Assembly (NCBI GenBank): GCA_958430865.1
Contig: CAUDNR010004333.1
Coordinates: 1-42,908 of the forward strand
Direction: 5' to 3'
Length of the DNA stretch: 42,908 nucleotides
From: Entrophospora sp. SA101
Lineage: Eukaryota; Glomeromycota; Glomeromycetes; Entrophosporales; Entrophosporaceae
Part shown: one piece after another, positions 1 through 9,872 of the stretch
Layout of the letters: each line of letters opens with the position of its first letter
Numbering within the stretch: position 1 is the stretch's first letter
Made by a program: the position numbers and the translations under genes
Notes under the pieces: model-generated
The model's input: only the letters and a program-made list of their open reading frames with translations
Told to the model about the DNA's origin: nothing
Database searches by the model: none

Positions 1-153
1 GCCTTTGAGACAGCTTTTAATTTTCTTCAACAAGGCGATTTAGAAATAGATTATAAAGAATTTAAAGCATTTAAATCATTGAAAAGAAAAGTGAGATTAT
101 TAAATAATGAAAAACTATTACAACCAAATATTACATCTTATTTCAACAAATAA
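1..153 (+). CDS. pogo/Tigger-like transposase, C-terminal tail (partial)
   Basis: Frame 1 is open from the window edge for 50 codons to TAA at 151-153. The tail is lysine-rich and ends LLQPNITSYFNK, which resembles the short C-terminal motif (Q-T/N-x-I-T-x-F/Y-F-K) of pogo/Tigger transposases. The call rests on this motif together with a CAGT-type terminal repeat flanked by TA about 140 bases downstream. The DDE catalytic core would lie upstream, outside the window, so integrity cannot be judged. The same tail is present at 21899-22008. Confidence 0.65.
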   Translation, partial: AFETAFNFLQQGDLEIDYKEFKAFKSLKRKVRLLNNEKLLQPNITSYFNK

Positions 154-321
154 TTTTTAATTTCCGCATGTATTATTTATTATGTTATTAATTGTATTAT
201 TTATTTATTATTATTAAAAAATTTTTTGCCGATCATCACCAATTTTTCCACAGCGGATTTCTCGTCATAACGGATTTTTTTGGTTGGAACCATGAATCCG
301 CTGTGGCGAGGTTTGACTGTA
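1..321 (+). mobile_element. 3' end of pogo/Tigger-like DNA transposon
   Basis: The transposase tail is followed by an AT-rich 3' UTR and a terminal inverted repeat ending GGCGAGGTTTGACTG at 319, then TA (320-321), the usual pogo/Tc1 target duplication. Read inward, the end is CAGTCAAACCTCGCCACAGC, which differs at one position from the 5' end at 21249 (CAGTCTAACCTCGCCACAGC). Subterminal copies of a CGGATTT motif lie at about 253-276. Only this end is visible. Confidence 0.7.
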
Positions 322-391
322 TGTTTTACACCCCTGCGGGAAATGTCTTGTGACTATTACCTCATTTATCATTTCTTATTATTATGTATAG

Positions 392-416
392 ATCCGTTGA
401 AACGAGGTTTGACTGT
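392..416 (+). repeat. Second Tigger-type terminal repeat end
   Basis: The sequence ATCCGTTGAAACGAGGTTTG followed by ACTG and TA resembles the terminal repeat that ends at 319, with the shared core CGAGGTTTGACTG-TA. It lies 95 bases further on in the same orientation. It may be the end of an older element into which the first one inserted, or a solo end. The copy in B is at 22247-22271. Confidence 0.55.
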
Positions 417-980
417 ACTTTGTATGATTTCAAAAGGTGTTCCAGTTTCTAAAAAAGACACTATATATTTTAAATTTTATATTTACATAAAAATCATGAC
501 AAAACCTTTAGGATGCCAGAATGTTTTTAAAAATGATAGATAGCTGGGTCTATCCAAACAAAAAATTTTTTTTTGATCTTTAATCGGTTTCATAAAGGCG
601 AAAAGGATTGGCAAAATCTTCCAAGGCTGAAACTTGCCTCTACAAATTAAAATTACATGAAGATTATGGAGGATTTGAGGGGAAATCATTCGTATCAATG
701 AAGTTGATTCAACGGGATAACTTATTACACCATTAGTTAAATCTTTTCATATATATTTTATAGTTTTAAAATTTTTTTTTTTCAATTAAGATTTGAAAAT
801 TTTGTTTACTTTTTATTAATAAAATTAAAAAATTTTTTTGACTATATATACATATTTGACGGGCTACCCAAACGTATAATATTATTGCTGAAATTTTTTT
901 TTGGTATTAAATGTTCTATAAATAAATTTAATCTATCAATAACAAGTAATTAAAAATAAATAATTTTCGTAACAAACAAA
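417..980. other. AT-rich spacer downstream of the transporter gene
   Basis: I see no supported gene. Around 540-720 is a slightly less AT-rich stretch with open frames on both strands, but neither translation resembles a known family, and neither supplies the STAS domain missing from the neighbouring transporter. The remainder is A/T runs. The same stretch in B is 22272-22835. Confidence 0.6.
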
Positions 981-3762
981 CTAATTAATTCTAGCGGAAT
1001 TTTCTTGAAAATTTGACTTCTTTATAAAATTTTTTCGAGTAGTTGAAACAACATGGATTATATACGTTATCAGAATTCCCAAGAATATACCTTCGATGAA
1101 ACCAAGAGTTGCCATGAAAACTGCAGTGGCTACTATAGTGAAATATTCTAAACTATTTACAATTTCCCAGGAATCAACCAAAGCTTCTTTCATTAACTCT
1201 ATACCTAAATGAAAAATGAGTGCTCCAACAGCCATCACTGGTACATATGCTACAATCCAAGGTCCAACAATTAAAATTATAAAAGTTCCTGCTGCAAGCA
1301 TCAATCCTGCAACACGACTATCCCCGCCAGATTGAATAAATAAAAGGGAATTTGTGTATACCAAATAATCTAATTTGATTTTAAGGATAAATTAATTTAA
1401 CATACGCACGCACATACTTTATTCAGAAAATAAATTCAAAATTACTTACTTTGAACACTTCCACAAAAACCAGAAATCATATTTGAAAAACCATGAGCTA
1501 TCAATTCACGATTTGTATCCACATTATCTTCTTCAAGTGAAACACCCAACGCAGGTACATTTATAGGTACATGTAAAATACCAAAAAATGTAAGAGCAAA
1601 CATTGCTGGAACTGTCTTTAAAATAGCATTCCAATTTGTTTTACTAAAATCTAAAAGTTAAATACACAAATTAATATATATATATAATAAAATAATTTCA
1701 ATAATAATAATTTTAAAGCATAGGAATAAAACTCTACCAAAATGATTATAAAAGTTATACCAAGGTGTGTCATTATCTAATGATATATTAAACACCCAAC
1801 CATCGTCTCTTAATTCCTGCCAATCCAATCCAAAAATATATACAATTGCATAAAATATAATAGGAATAATCATAAAATATAAAGGAACAACAAGGCTGTA
1901 ATTTAATCTAGATTGGATAAACCTTAGAAATATCGCTAAAGCAAGTGCAGAGCCACATAACAAGGGTTTATTTTCACTTAATAAAAGAATAAGAGTTTCT
2001 AAATCGAATCTAAATTCTTGAATACGGGAGGTAACTTCTATTGCGGTTGCAAATAAAAACCATCCAACACCTCCAATACATCCAATAAGGATATGCCTTG
2101 GAAAATATTCTACTAAAGAACCAAGCTGAATTATGCAAATATTGTATGTAAGCAAACGAATAATAACGTTCGTTAATTAATAAAATAATATATAAACTTT
2201 TTTACCCTAAATATACCCAACAATAGAAACACAACTCCTGTTAAAATTGAACTTAATGCAAACGAAAGTATTGTTGTAGCGATTACTGCCTTTTCACGAT
2301 CCTCAGCATTTTCATCAATTTGTGATGAAATTGTTTCAGCCCTATATAATATTTAATTTATTAAATAAATTTTACAAGAATAAATAAATATCAGGAAGTA
2401 AAAAAGATCAACTTACATCAAATGTAGGAAAGGAACAACTTTTGAAAGATGAAAAATAAAAAAATTTATTATTTATAAAGTCCATAGAAAATTGATGAAT
2501 CATAATATAAGTTTTAAGATACAAACCTTCAATCATCATACTACCATTACCACCTCGAAATACGCTGCCACCACCAGAATAAACTATTTGTGACACAATA
2601 CAACTATATTTATATTTTAATGATGGTATAAATTTACATTAACAATCAATCAATCAGAATTGATAAATTGATTTATCTCAAATAACTTACCTAATGAAAA
2701 ATATAGAGATACCATCTGGCCCAAAGTTTTCGAAAATAGGATTGCTTAATGGAAATATGATCAAACCTATTATATTTATAGACATTATTAGATCTTTTTC
2801 AAATTAATGCCCAGTAACAAAGAACATGTAAATCATTAACTTTACCATAAGAAATAGCATCTAAAAGATTTAATAAAAGCCCAAGTATGACAGCAGGAAT
2901 GTATGAAATTGGGTCCAGAACTATGTGTCTAATAAATTTTTTTGGTGTGATATGAATACTTGGTCTTGATATTCTTTCATAGTGTGAATAATTATGAACT
3001 CCAACATATGGTATCCAATTAATCCATGAAATTTTTCCCTGAGGATAATAATCATCATTCTCTATTATTACATTCCCATAATTATTAAAACCAATCTGGT
3101 TATTTAGTAATGGTCTGTTTTCCATCCCACCAGTCTCAATTTCACTGTCATCTGTTGGGATATCTTCGTTATTAATTCTAGGTTTTGTGACATCAGGTTT
3201 TTTTGAATTATCTATTTGAACTGATGATGTGTCTAAAACTATTGATGGTGATGGTTGTACAGTTGAATTTGGATCAGGGTTTTTTGACTCTTTTTGTAGT
3301 AACAATGATAAATTACTTTGAATAGCAGTTTGTGCATAAGCTCCATTTGCATTGTCTCGTTTGTTTTCCTCTGGTAAACTTCCTAAACTACCAAGAGCCC
3401 AATTTTGATTACGGTTCCTCAATTGTGAAGAATTACCTGGAAAAAAAAAATTTAAATAAAAATAAAACAAATATATGAGTTTTTCATTTTAAATCATATG
3501 ATTCTTTAATTGGTTTTTTGTGAAACCATAATAATAAAAAATTTTTTTGAAATTAATTCGAACCAATTTCCAATTGATTAGGGGTATTAAAGTACGGACG
3601 AGGACCAAGGCTGACATTGGGACTTTTTTGCATAGAAGTAAATTGCAATACGCTAAAAGAACGATTTGGTGTATATGATTGTGAATGTTTACTTCTGAAC
3701 GAAGAAGGGCTATGTGGCCCTAAATTTACATTATTGTTACCCTCGTCTTGATTTTGAGACAT
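981..3762 (-). CDS. SLC26/SulP-family transporter, YGR125W (Vsb1)-like, lacking STAS domain
   Basis: Anion-transporter-type membrane protein. Nine exons join in frame: 3762-3564, 3436-2846, 2766-2691, 2603-2527, 2438-2417, 2341-2206, 2125-1738, 1650-1450, 1369-981, giving 692 residues. Residues 1 to about 230 are hydrophilic and Ser/Asn/Pro-rich. The SulP membrane domain then begins at [21 protein letters not shown] and continues through [64 protein letters not shown] and [20 protein letters not shown]. This pattern is typical of the fungal YGR125W/Vsb1 group, which acts at the vacuolar membrane (family knowledge). Those proteins are about 1000 residues with a C-terminal STAS and often a cyclic-nucleotide-binding-like region; here translation stops soon after the last helices ([13 protein letters not shown]). 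The exon 1 donor (GTTCGA) is non-canonical and the least certain junction. The substrate is not assigned. Confidence 0.88.
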
Positions 3763-5022
3763 AATTTGCTAATATTTTAAATGTGTGTTTTAAAAAAAAA
3801 TTTTTTTTTTGTGGGAAATTTAACTCAATATTTATATGAAAATTTTAAAATTAGCAAATTTATAATACGATGACGTAAGAATCAAGTTGATAAGCACAGT
3901 AGATTTAAAAAGTCTAGTTGGTGTTTCTGTTAATAGATAATCTGCTCATTTTGTTTGAAAAATTCACAGACATTGTTTAAATAGTAGATGCGATGGAAAA
4001 TCTGATTTTTATGAATGATTTTATCAATTGATAAGATGTTATTTATATTAATATTTGTTTGATTATGCATTATTGTTTATTTGTTGTACTACAAATGACT
4101 ATTTTTACAATACTTTCCTGCTTATCTGAATCGTATTAATATATTTGATATTGCCATGTTTTTTACAATTGGCGGGCGAATTAGCGATCGGCAGGGAAAA
4201 TGTTAATCCACGAGGGCCAAATAATAAAATTGTATAAATAAAAAAAAAAGCATAAATGTTATTCACTGGAATTTTATGGAATAAAAGAAACTGAATCTGC
4301 GGCATAAAAAATAAAGATAAAATATATTGAGGCAGAAACCTTATAAAAATGGCAATCAAATAATCAAAATAATCAAACAATCAAATATATCACCATTACC
4401 AAATATGGATATGGAAATCGATTAAAGAATACCCACAATATTTACAAAGCTGAATATAGTTGTGCAAATTTATCTACAAGTTTATCTACAAGTTTATTAT
4501 TATAATTATATTTATAACAAGAAAGGGTTTGGTTGATTGCATTGTACAGTTCACTCTTCTATAACGAATACTAAGTAAATTTTAAAGAATTTCGCTTTTG
4601 CCCCCGATTCATTTTTTTATAATTAATTCCTCTCTATATCTTAGTAAACACTCTATAACAAACGAAGCAGAAAAGTTATATAGAGAGAATGTGCGAGTTC
4701 ACATTTCATAGATAACCTTTTTTTGGAATGTCCATAAATTTCCTTGGGTGAATTCAAAGAAATACGCACCCCTAAAAATAATTGAATAAGTAATATAAAT
4801 AGTTATTTATTTATTATTATTAATTAATTAATTAATTAAAATATTTATAAAATATTATAAAAACAAAAAGTTAATGTGTAACTTTTACTTACTATTTTTC
4901 CTATTTAAATTCTTGTCTATCTTGAGAATCATTACCTCGTAACTCTGAGAATAGAATGATCTGTGTTCATTTGTTTATATAATAAAAATAACTAGTTAAA
5001 TATTAAACTGGAATGATTCGTG
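3763..5022. other. Intergenic spacer, no supported gene
   Basis: It holds the presumed promoter of the minus-strand transporter, an A-run/T-run junction at about 3790-3810, a repeated TTTATCTACAAG motif near 4470-4495, a 10-bp inverted repeat (CTCTCTATAT near 4631, ATATAGAGAG near 4680) and a (TTAA)n run near 4820. A minus-strand frame at 4380-4105 is open, but its translation is low-complexity hydrophobic sequence with no family resemblance. B: 25618-26877. Confidence 0.6.
3871..3878 (-). promoter_or_regulatory. CRE/ATF-like site upstream of the transporter
   Basis: TGACGTAA (TTACGTCA on the gene strand) lies about 110 bases before the transporter ATG. It matches the bZIP CRE/ATF consensus. 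This is a single 8-bp match in AT-rich DNA, so binding is inference. Copy in B: 25726-25733. Confidence 0.3.
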
Positions 5023-5701
5023 TAACGCTCTAAAATATCACATTGGACGATAATTTTATGAACTTTGAATACAAAGCGTAAAGAATTTTTATATAATATA
5101 ATTATCACTATGCATGATCCAACTTTAAATGGTTTTTTTTAAAAAATGATTGAATTTTCAACTTGTTATTTCAATTAAAACATCACCTCTCAATTAACAG
5201 ACTTTGGACAAGGAAGAATAATTGAACGTTGTGAAGCAAGCGAAAACGATCGTGACATTGCTGGTGCATTCAATCATTTTCAGTCACAAGTAATTTGTGC
5301 AATAAAAGCATTTATGGAAGAAGATCAAACTACTATTGCTCCTCCAAGAAATACAAATGAATTGGTTTCTTGTTTAATGGGCGAGTGGGCTAATCTTGAT
5401 CCTGATTATTTTCAAAAGTTGGTAGACAGCATGCCTCGAAGGGTTCAAGCTGTAGTTGATTCAAAGGAAACCCGACAAAATATTGAGTAAATGAATCTTT
5501 GTTATTTTTACATTTTTAATTTTCCATGAATATTTGACCAATAATTTTGAAAATTTATTTGAGAACCAATGAAGCAACACTTTCTAAGTTCTCGAGATAT
5601 ATTAAAATATCGTATCTTAAAATAGCTCCAAGTGCAACTTTTTTTTAAAAATCTTCGAAAAATTTTAAACTATCAGTCCGACGTGATATTTTAGAGTGTT
5701 A
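5023..5701 (+). mobile_element. Internally deleted Tc1/mariner element
   Basis: Bounded by TA on both sides (5023-5024 and 5700-5701). The terminal inverted repeats begin ACGCTCTAAAATATCAC on the left and ACACTCTAAAATATCAC (inverted) on the right, and similarity extends about 30 bases. It carries a transposase gene missing its middle. At about 675 bp it is less than half the usual length of such elements. It could be mobilised only by a transposase supplied in trans. Confidence 0.85.
5200..5490 (+). pseudogene. Tc1/mariner transposase, internal-deletion remnant
   Basis: The frame is open for 96 codons to TAA (5488-5490). The first half, DFGQGRIIERCEASENDRDI, resembles the N-terminal helix-turn-helix DNA-binding region of Tc1 transposases. 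The second half, YFQKLVDSMPRRVQAVVDSK, matches the family's conserved C-terminus. The DDE/DDD catalytic region that should lie between is absent, so the fused protein could bind terminal repeats but not catalyse transposition. No ATG opens the frame; a TAA lies just upstream. Confidence 0.85.
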
Positions 5702-6450
5702 TTATTATGCAAATCATTTCAGTAAGAATTTTCTTATCAATGCACAAACCTCGATTTGCTCAATAAGCAAAAAATGACTATTTTAAATTACAAATTATTT
5801 ATGTTGGAGTCAATACTTTTTTTTAGGGTGTGACTATTATTGTTATTCAGGGCGCGAAATGCGTTGATCAAAAATATTGGAGAAAATGCCCAGTTTGAGA
5901 AAATTTTATTGAAAATCTTGAAAAAATACTGGACCAAAAGAATAAAATAATATCATTATTACTAAAAATATTCATATATTTTTCTTTCATAGTCCTTGTA
6001 TATAGTAAATAATAACAATAAATAGTAGTAGCAGAAATAATTGTCAGTTTTCTTTTCTTAAGTCATAGTTACTAATAACCGTAACCATAGCAGTAGTAAT
6101 ATAGATTATAAACATCATTATTGCAATTTATATTGTTTATTAAAGGAAATAAGACATTATTTATAAGTTAAAATCCCTTGACGATAACAACAACAATAAT
6201 ATAGAATTTGTTGTATCAAGCTGTAAATTAAATATTTTATATTTTATAAAACGAATAAAAAACGAGTAACTCAAATAAAACGAATAAAATGAGTAAATTC
6301 GAATAAAACGAATAAATGAATAATTAGAATGATGAGAATAATTAAAATAAAAAATAATTAATTAGAATAGAATAAAAAATGAATAAACGATAAAATGAAC
6401 AATTAATGCTGATCCATTTATTATAACATAGTACGGTGCGGGTCACTATA
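5702..6450. other. AT-rich spacer, no supported gene
   Basis: Nothing coding is supported. A run of GAATAAAA/CGAATAAA-type words fills about 6245-6400 as an imprecise AT-rich repeat. A slightly GC-richer patch near 5850-5935 has a short open frame with no recognisable family. B: 27557-28305. Confidence 0.55.
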
Positions 6451-6695
6451 ACCCCATCAAATAACTTTAAAGCTAATAGGGAAATATTGAATACTTATCT
6501 GGAAAAATTAGATGTTTGATAGCTATTAAGTAGTTCTACAACCTATCGTCGAGATAAAATTATTAGTTCAGAGTTATTAGCTTTTAAAAATTTCAAATAA
6601 CTTTAAATGTTTCAATTTGGACTCTATTTTTTCAGATAAGCATTCAATATTTCCTTATCCTGCTTTAAAGTTGATCAACTTTTATTTTGATGGTT
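6451..6695. mobile_element. Foldback MITE-like element
   Basis: A left arm at about 6466-6508 (core AACTTTAAAGC, then GGAAATATTGAATACTTATC) is mirrored by an inverted right arm at about 6632-6676 with a few mismatches, around an insert of about 120 bases with no coding capacity. This is the architecture of a small non-autonomous foldback or MITE element. The exact ends and target duplication are not clear. Confidence 0.6.
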
Positions 6696-7454
6696 AGACA
6701 TAAAGATGATTAAATTCACTGGATAATAAACATATAATTTCTTTTTACTGATGATATACATACCAATTAATTAATACCTTGCATTTCATTAAAAACTTAT
6801 TTCATTTAAAAAAAAATTTTTTTTTTGTTTTATACTCTGGCAGGACAAAAAATACTATAGAAATAATAGTCAAATACCTGTCTGATTTCCATTGGATATT
6901 GGACAAAAATTTTAAATAAATAAACTAGAAGTAATGATTAGAATAATTTGAATAATTTGAATAATAATAAACTCATAGTTTGAATAAAATAATATAAAAT
7001 TTATACAGTGTAACTGGAAATGGCTGATCTCTAAATTTTTTATCGGACATTCTAAAATTTTATTGGAATGTTCTGAATTTAATAAGATTTCGCATAATCA
7101 TGTTATCCGCAATTTTGCGCAGCATTATGAGAATAACCAATTTTTATTGGTGGGTTGGGTGCGTGTTATCCTTATTTAGAAATCGATTTGGCGATTGCGG
7201 ATATTTTTTGTGGATAACTACAAAACTTGCGTCTCTTCTATATTGATAACTTTATCCTTAGTTTTGGCAAGACCTTAAATTTGATTGGAGAGATTTAGCT
7301 TCCAAGTGGTTTCACATCACAGGGTACCATATTGGGACCTTACAAGGTTTAGGAACAAAAACACTACACATATGTTACAGTGTGTTTCAAAAAAATGGCG
7401 CCAAAATGTAAAAAATTTTTACATGACAAAAATGATTGGGTATCTTGTTTGAAT
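6696..7454. other. AT-rich spacer with short inverted motifs
   Basis: No gene is supported. An A-run/T-run junction lies near 6808-6826. TTATCCGCAAT (about 7101) and ATTGCGGATA (about 7194) form an imperfect inverted pair, and the stretch 7310-7400 has further short inverted words, so more decayed transposon ends are likely. B: 28551-29309. Confidence 0.5.
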
Positions 7455-7870
7455 GGGTGCCTTCAAAAATTATTATATTGAGATTGAGATTGGATTGAAA
7501 TTGAAACTTTCAATCCGTGATCAAAAATTATTTTATCAAGATGTCTCTTTTCTCTTTTTTAATCGTTTTGCATCAAAGAAATGAATTAGACCTTGAACTT
7601 ACAAATACCAATGCTAATGATTTTAGTATTGATGTCTTTGTTTTTTGGATACTTCCATTTTTTTTTTGTTGTTTATTTATTTTATTTTGTTTGTTTATTT
7701 TTTCACTCTTACTTGACCTAGATTGAAAATTTCATATTAAAATTCGATCTCAATCTCAGATATAAATCAATCTCAATATGGAAATTTTTGAATGCAGATC
7801 GAAATCAATTTCAATCTCAATCTCAATCTCAATCTCAATCTCAATCTCAAATAATTTTTGAAGGCACCCC
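7455..7870. mobile_element. MITE-like element with hexamer repeats inside its inverted ends
   Basis: The left end begins GGGTGCCTTCAAAAATTATT and runs into ATTGAG repeats. The right end is its inverse: a (CAATCT)n run of about six units at about 7812-7850, then AATAATTTTTGAAGGCACCCC finishing at 7870. The inner part has T-rich open frames with no family resemblance. The hexamer run is expanded only in the right arm. Confidence 0.6.
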
Positions 7871-9569
7871 AATGATAATAAATACTTGTATATATCAGTC
7901 ACACGATCGACATGTCTACTGTAATAACTATGTAGAAATTTTGTGCAACATGTCAATTTTTACTATTAAAATCGAAGGAACTTTTTTCATTTGTCACCTA
8001 GCACGCCCACATGAAGTTTTAACCAGAAACGTAATATTTTGTACACGCATTCTTTGAGACTTATTTTATTTCCTTGCTATGGTTTACTAAAAAACGGAAA
8101 ACAATTACTCGTTGAAAATTACGCCTTCAATTCTTAATCATGTTACAACAAAATTATTTTGTAATTTCAATAAACATAAACAAGAAGCCACCATTTGGTT
8201 TTTAGAAATAATATTACATCATTTGTTGGTGAGGCATGGACAATGGAAACAAGATCAACTTTTATGATCCACATATCAAATGTATAATTCCTTAGTAAAT
8301 AAAATAATTCTTTACTAATAAGCTTTTTTTCTAAGATTGGAATAGCTGATGGTAAATTATTGGAAGAGTTACTTATCAATAGAAAAATTCACATTATATT
8401 TTTTACTTGTAAAAGAGGATGCATGATTATATATATATCTTTTAATTCAACTAGCATAGTGAGTTTTGGAATAACTATTACTACCACATAAAATCAACCT
8501 TATGGATGGATATATTTATGTCTAAGAAAACTAAAATAATTTAATGGGTTAAAATAACTCTCACTACATTAATAAATGAATATATTTAATATTGTATTTA
8601 ATATAAACCAGTAAATAATTATATTGTTTTTTTATTATATGAGTCAGATATGAACTACAAGAATACATAATCATAAATCAGATTAGAATGTTATCCTAAT
8701 AGTGGTATTTTCATTCCAATCAGTTCAGTATTTTTATTAATTAATCAAAATTTTAAAAAAATCAAAGAATTTTAACATGAGCAGTTGTTGTTTTAAATTG
8801 TTGGCGATCTTTAAAGTCTACATAATAACAATATGTAATTTTTCAGTATGATGGATGATGGAACTTCAGCTTTCTAATGACTATAAGATTGTCAATTTAT
8901 TCCAAAAATTGGAATATTAACAGCAAATCAATTATAAGTGTAAATTGATTGGTGTTTTTTTAAATTATCAACAAACAATATGCAGTTTTTTATTATGTTA
9001 AATAATGAGCCCTTAGCTTCCTAGTGAATATAAGATCATTCATTCAATTTGGTCAAGTATTTAATTACAAAATTTTTAATTTTAATGATTAATGAAAAAA
9101 AAATTTTTTTTTCATTTATTGTTTAAATTTTTATATATGGAAAAATTATAAAGACAGAAGTTACATACTGATATAAGTTACATTTATTAATAAAAAATTA
9201 TTATATATAGAAAGATTATCTAAAGATCTATTTATGAATATACAATAAAGTTAGAGATTACTGGTATGATAATGTTACCAGGATCGGATGATGACGACGA
9301 TAATTTGGCTGAATCCTTTAATTTCGGGTCAAATTAAATTTTATTTCTATTTTTATTTTTATTATTATTTTATTTAATCTATTTTTTTTTATTATTTATT
9401 ATTTTATTTTATTTTATTTTATAATTTCTATTTTTATTTATCAATAACGTGTATAATTATTTATTATCATCTGAATTCGTATTACGTTTCGCGTATTTAA
9501 TTATTATTAATCAATTCGTAGCACATTCATATTTATTTAACTTTATTTGGTAGGGATTCTTCCGGACGG
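7871..9569. other. Spacer with diverged direct repeat, no supported gene
   Basis: Two diverged direct copies of an ~80-bp sequence occur at about 8827-8904 and 8974-9052, sharing AACAATATG, a CTTAGCTTCCTA / CTTCAGCTTTCTAA word and CTATAAGAT / ATATAAGAT. An A-run/T-run junction lies at about 9096-9113. At 9261-9341 a short plus-strand frame ends in an Asp-run and stop, perhaps the tail of a lost gene. A possible plus-strand coding scrap near 8216-8380 is interrupted and not recognised. B: 29726-31424. Confidence 0.5.
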
Positions 9570-9668
9570 GCGTTTTCGCTCAAAACGTGCGGATTCGCCC
9601 AAGTACAAAGTGAGCGAATTCGCGCAATCTGAGCGAAAACGCACAATTTGAGCGGATTCGCGCAATTC
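9570..9668. repeat. 19-bp minisatellite with inverted arm
   Basis: Three 19-base units lie at 9612-9630, 9631-9649 and 9650-9668, each starting GAGCG and containing CGC then CAAT. GAGCGAAAACGC at 9631-9642 is perfectly inverted at 9570-9581 (GCGTTTTCGCTC). The patch is markedly richer in G+C than its surroundings. B: 31425-31523. Confidence 0.75.
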
Positions 9669-9730
9669 GAGCTAATATGTAAATGAACATGTATATAAAG
9701 AACTTAATTTCGACCTAATGTAAAAGTAAC

Positions 9731-9872
9731 GTTATAAGTTAATTAGTTTCGACTAAGGAAAACTTTGTTATAAGTTAATTAGTTTCGACTAAGGAAATAA
9801 CTGTGATAAGTTAATTAGTTTCGACTAAGGAAAACTTTGTTACAAGTTAATTAATTAGTTTCGACTAAATAA
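9731..9872. repeat. 36-bp tandem repeat, four units
   Basis: Units start at 9731, 9767, 9803 and 9839. Each contains AAGTTAATTAGTTTCGACTA followed by AGGAAAAC or a close variant. The fourth unit has an extra AATT and a changed end. B: 31586-31727. Confidence 0.85.

Noticed and set aside
483..698. Minus-strand frame downstream of the transporter as a missing STAS exon
   Set aside because: The translation shows no STAS-like pattern and no splice acceptor gives a sensible continuation.
4105..4380. Open minus-strand frame of 91 codons
   Set aside because: Its translation is low-complexity hydrophobic sequence in AT-rich DNA, with no family resemblance and no splice context.
7517..7726. Open plus-strand frame with a Phe/Leu-rich hydrophobic product
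   Set aside because: It lies inside the MITE-like element and the T-rich sequence gives Phe/Leu codons by composition alone.
7788..8057. Frame encoding (SQ)n repeats
   Set aside because: This is the hexamer microsatellite read in one frame; the opposite strand gives (IE)n from the same repeat.
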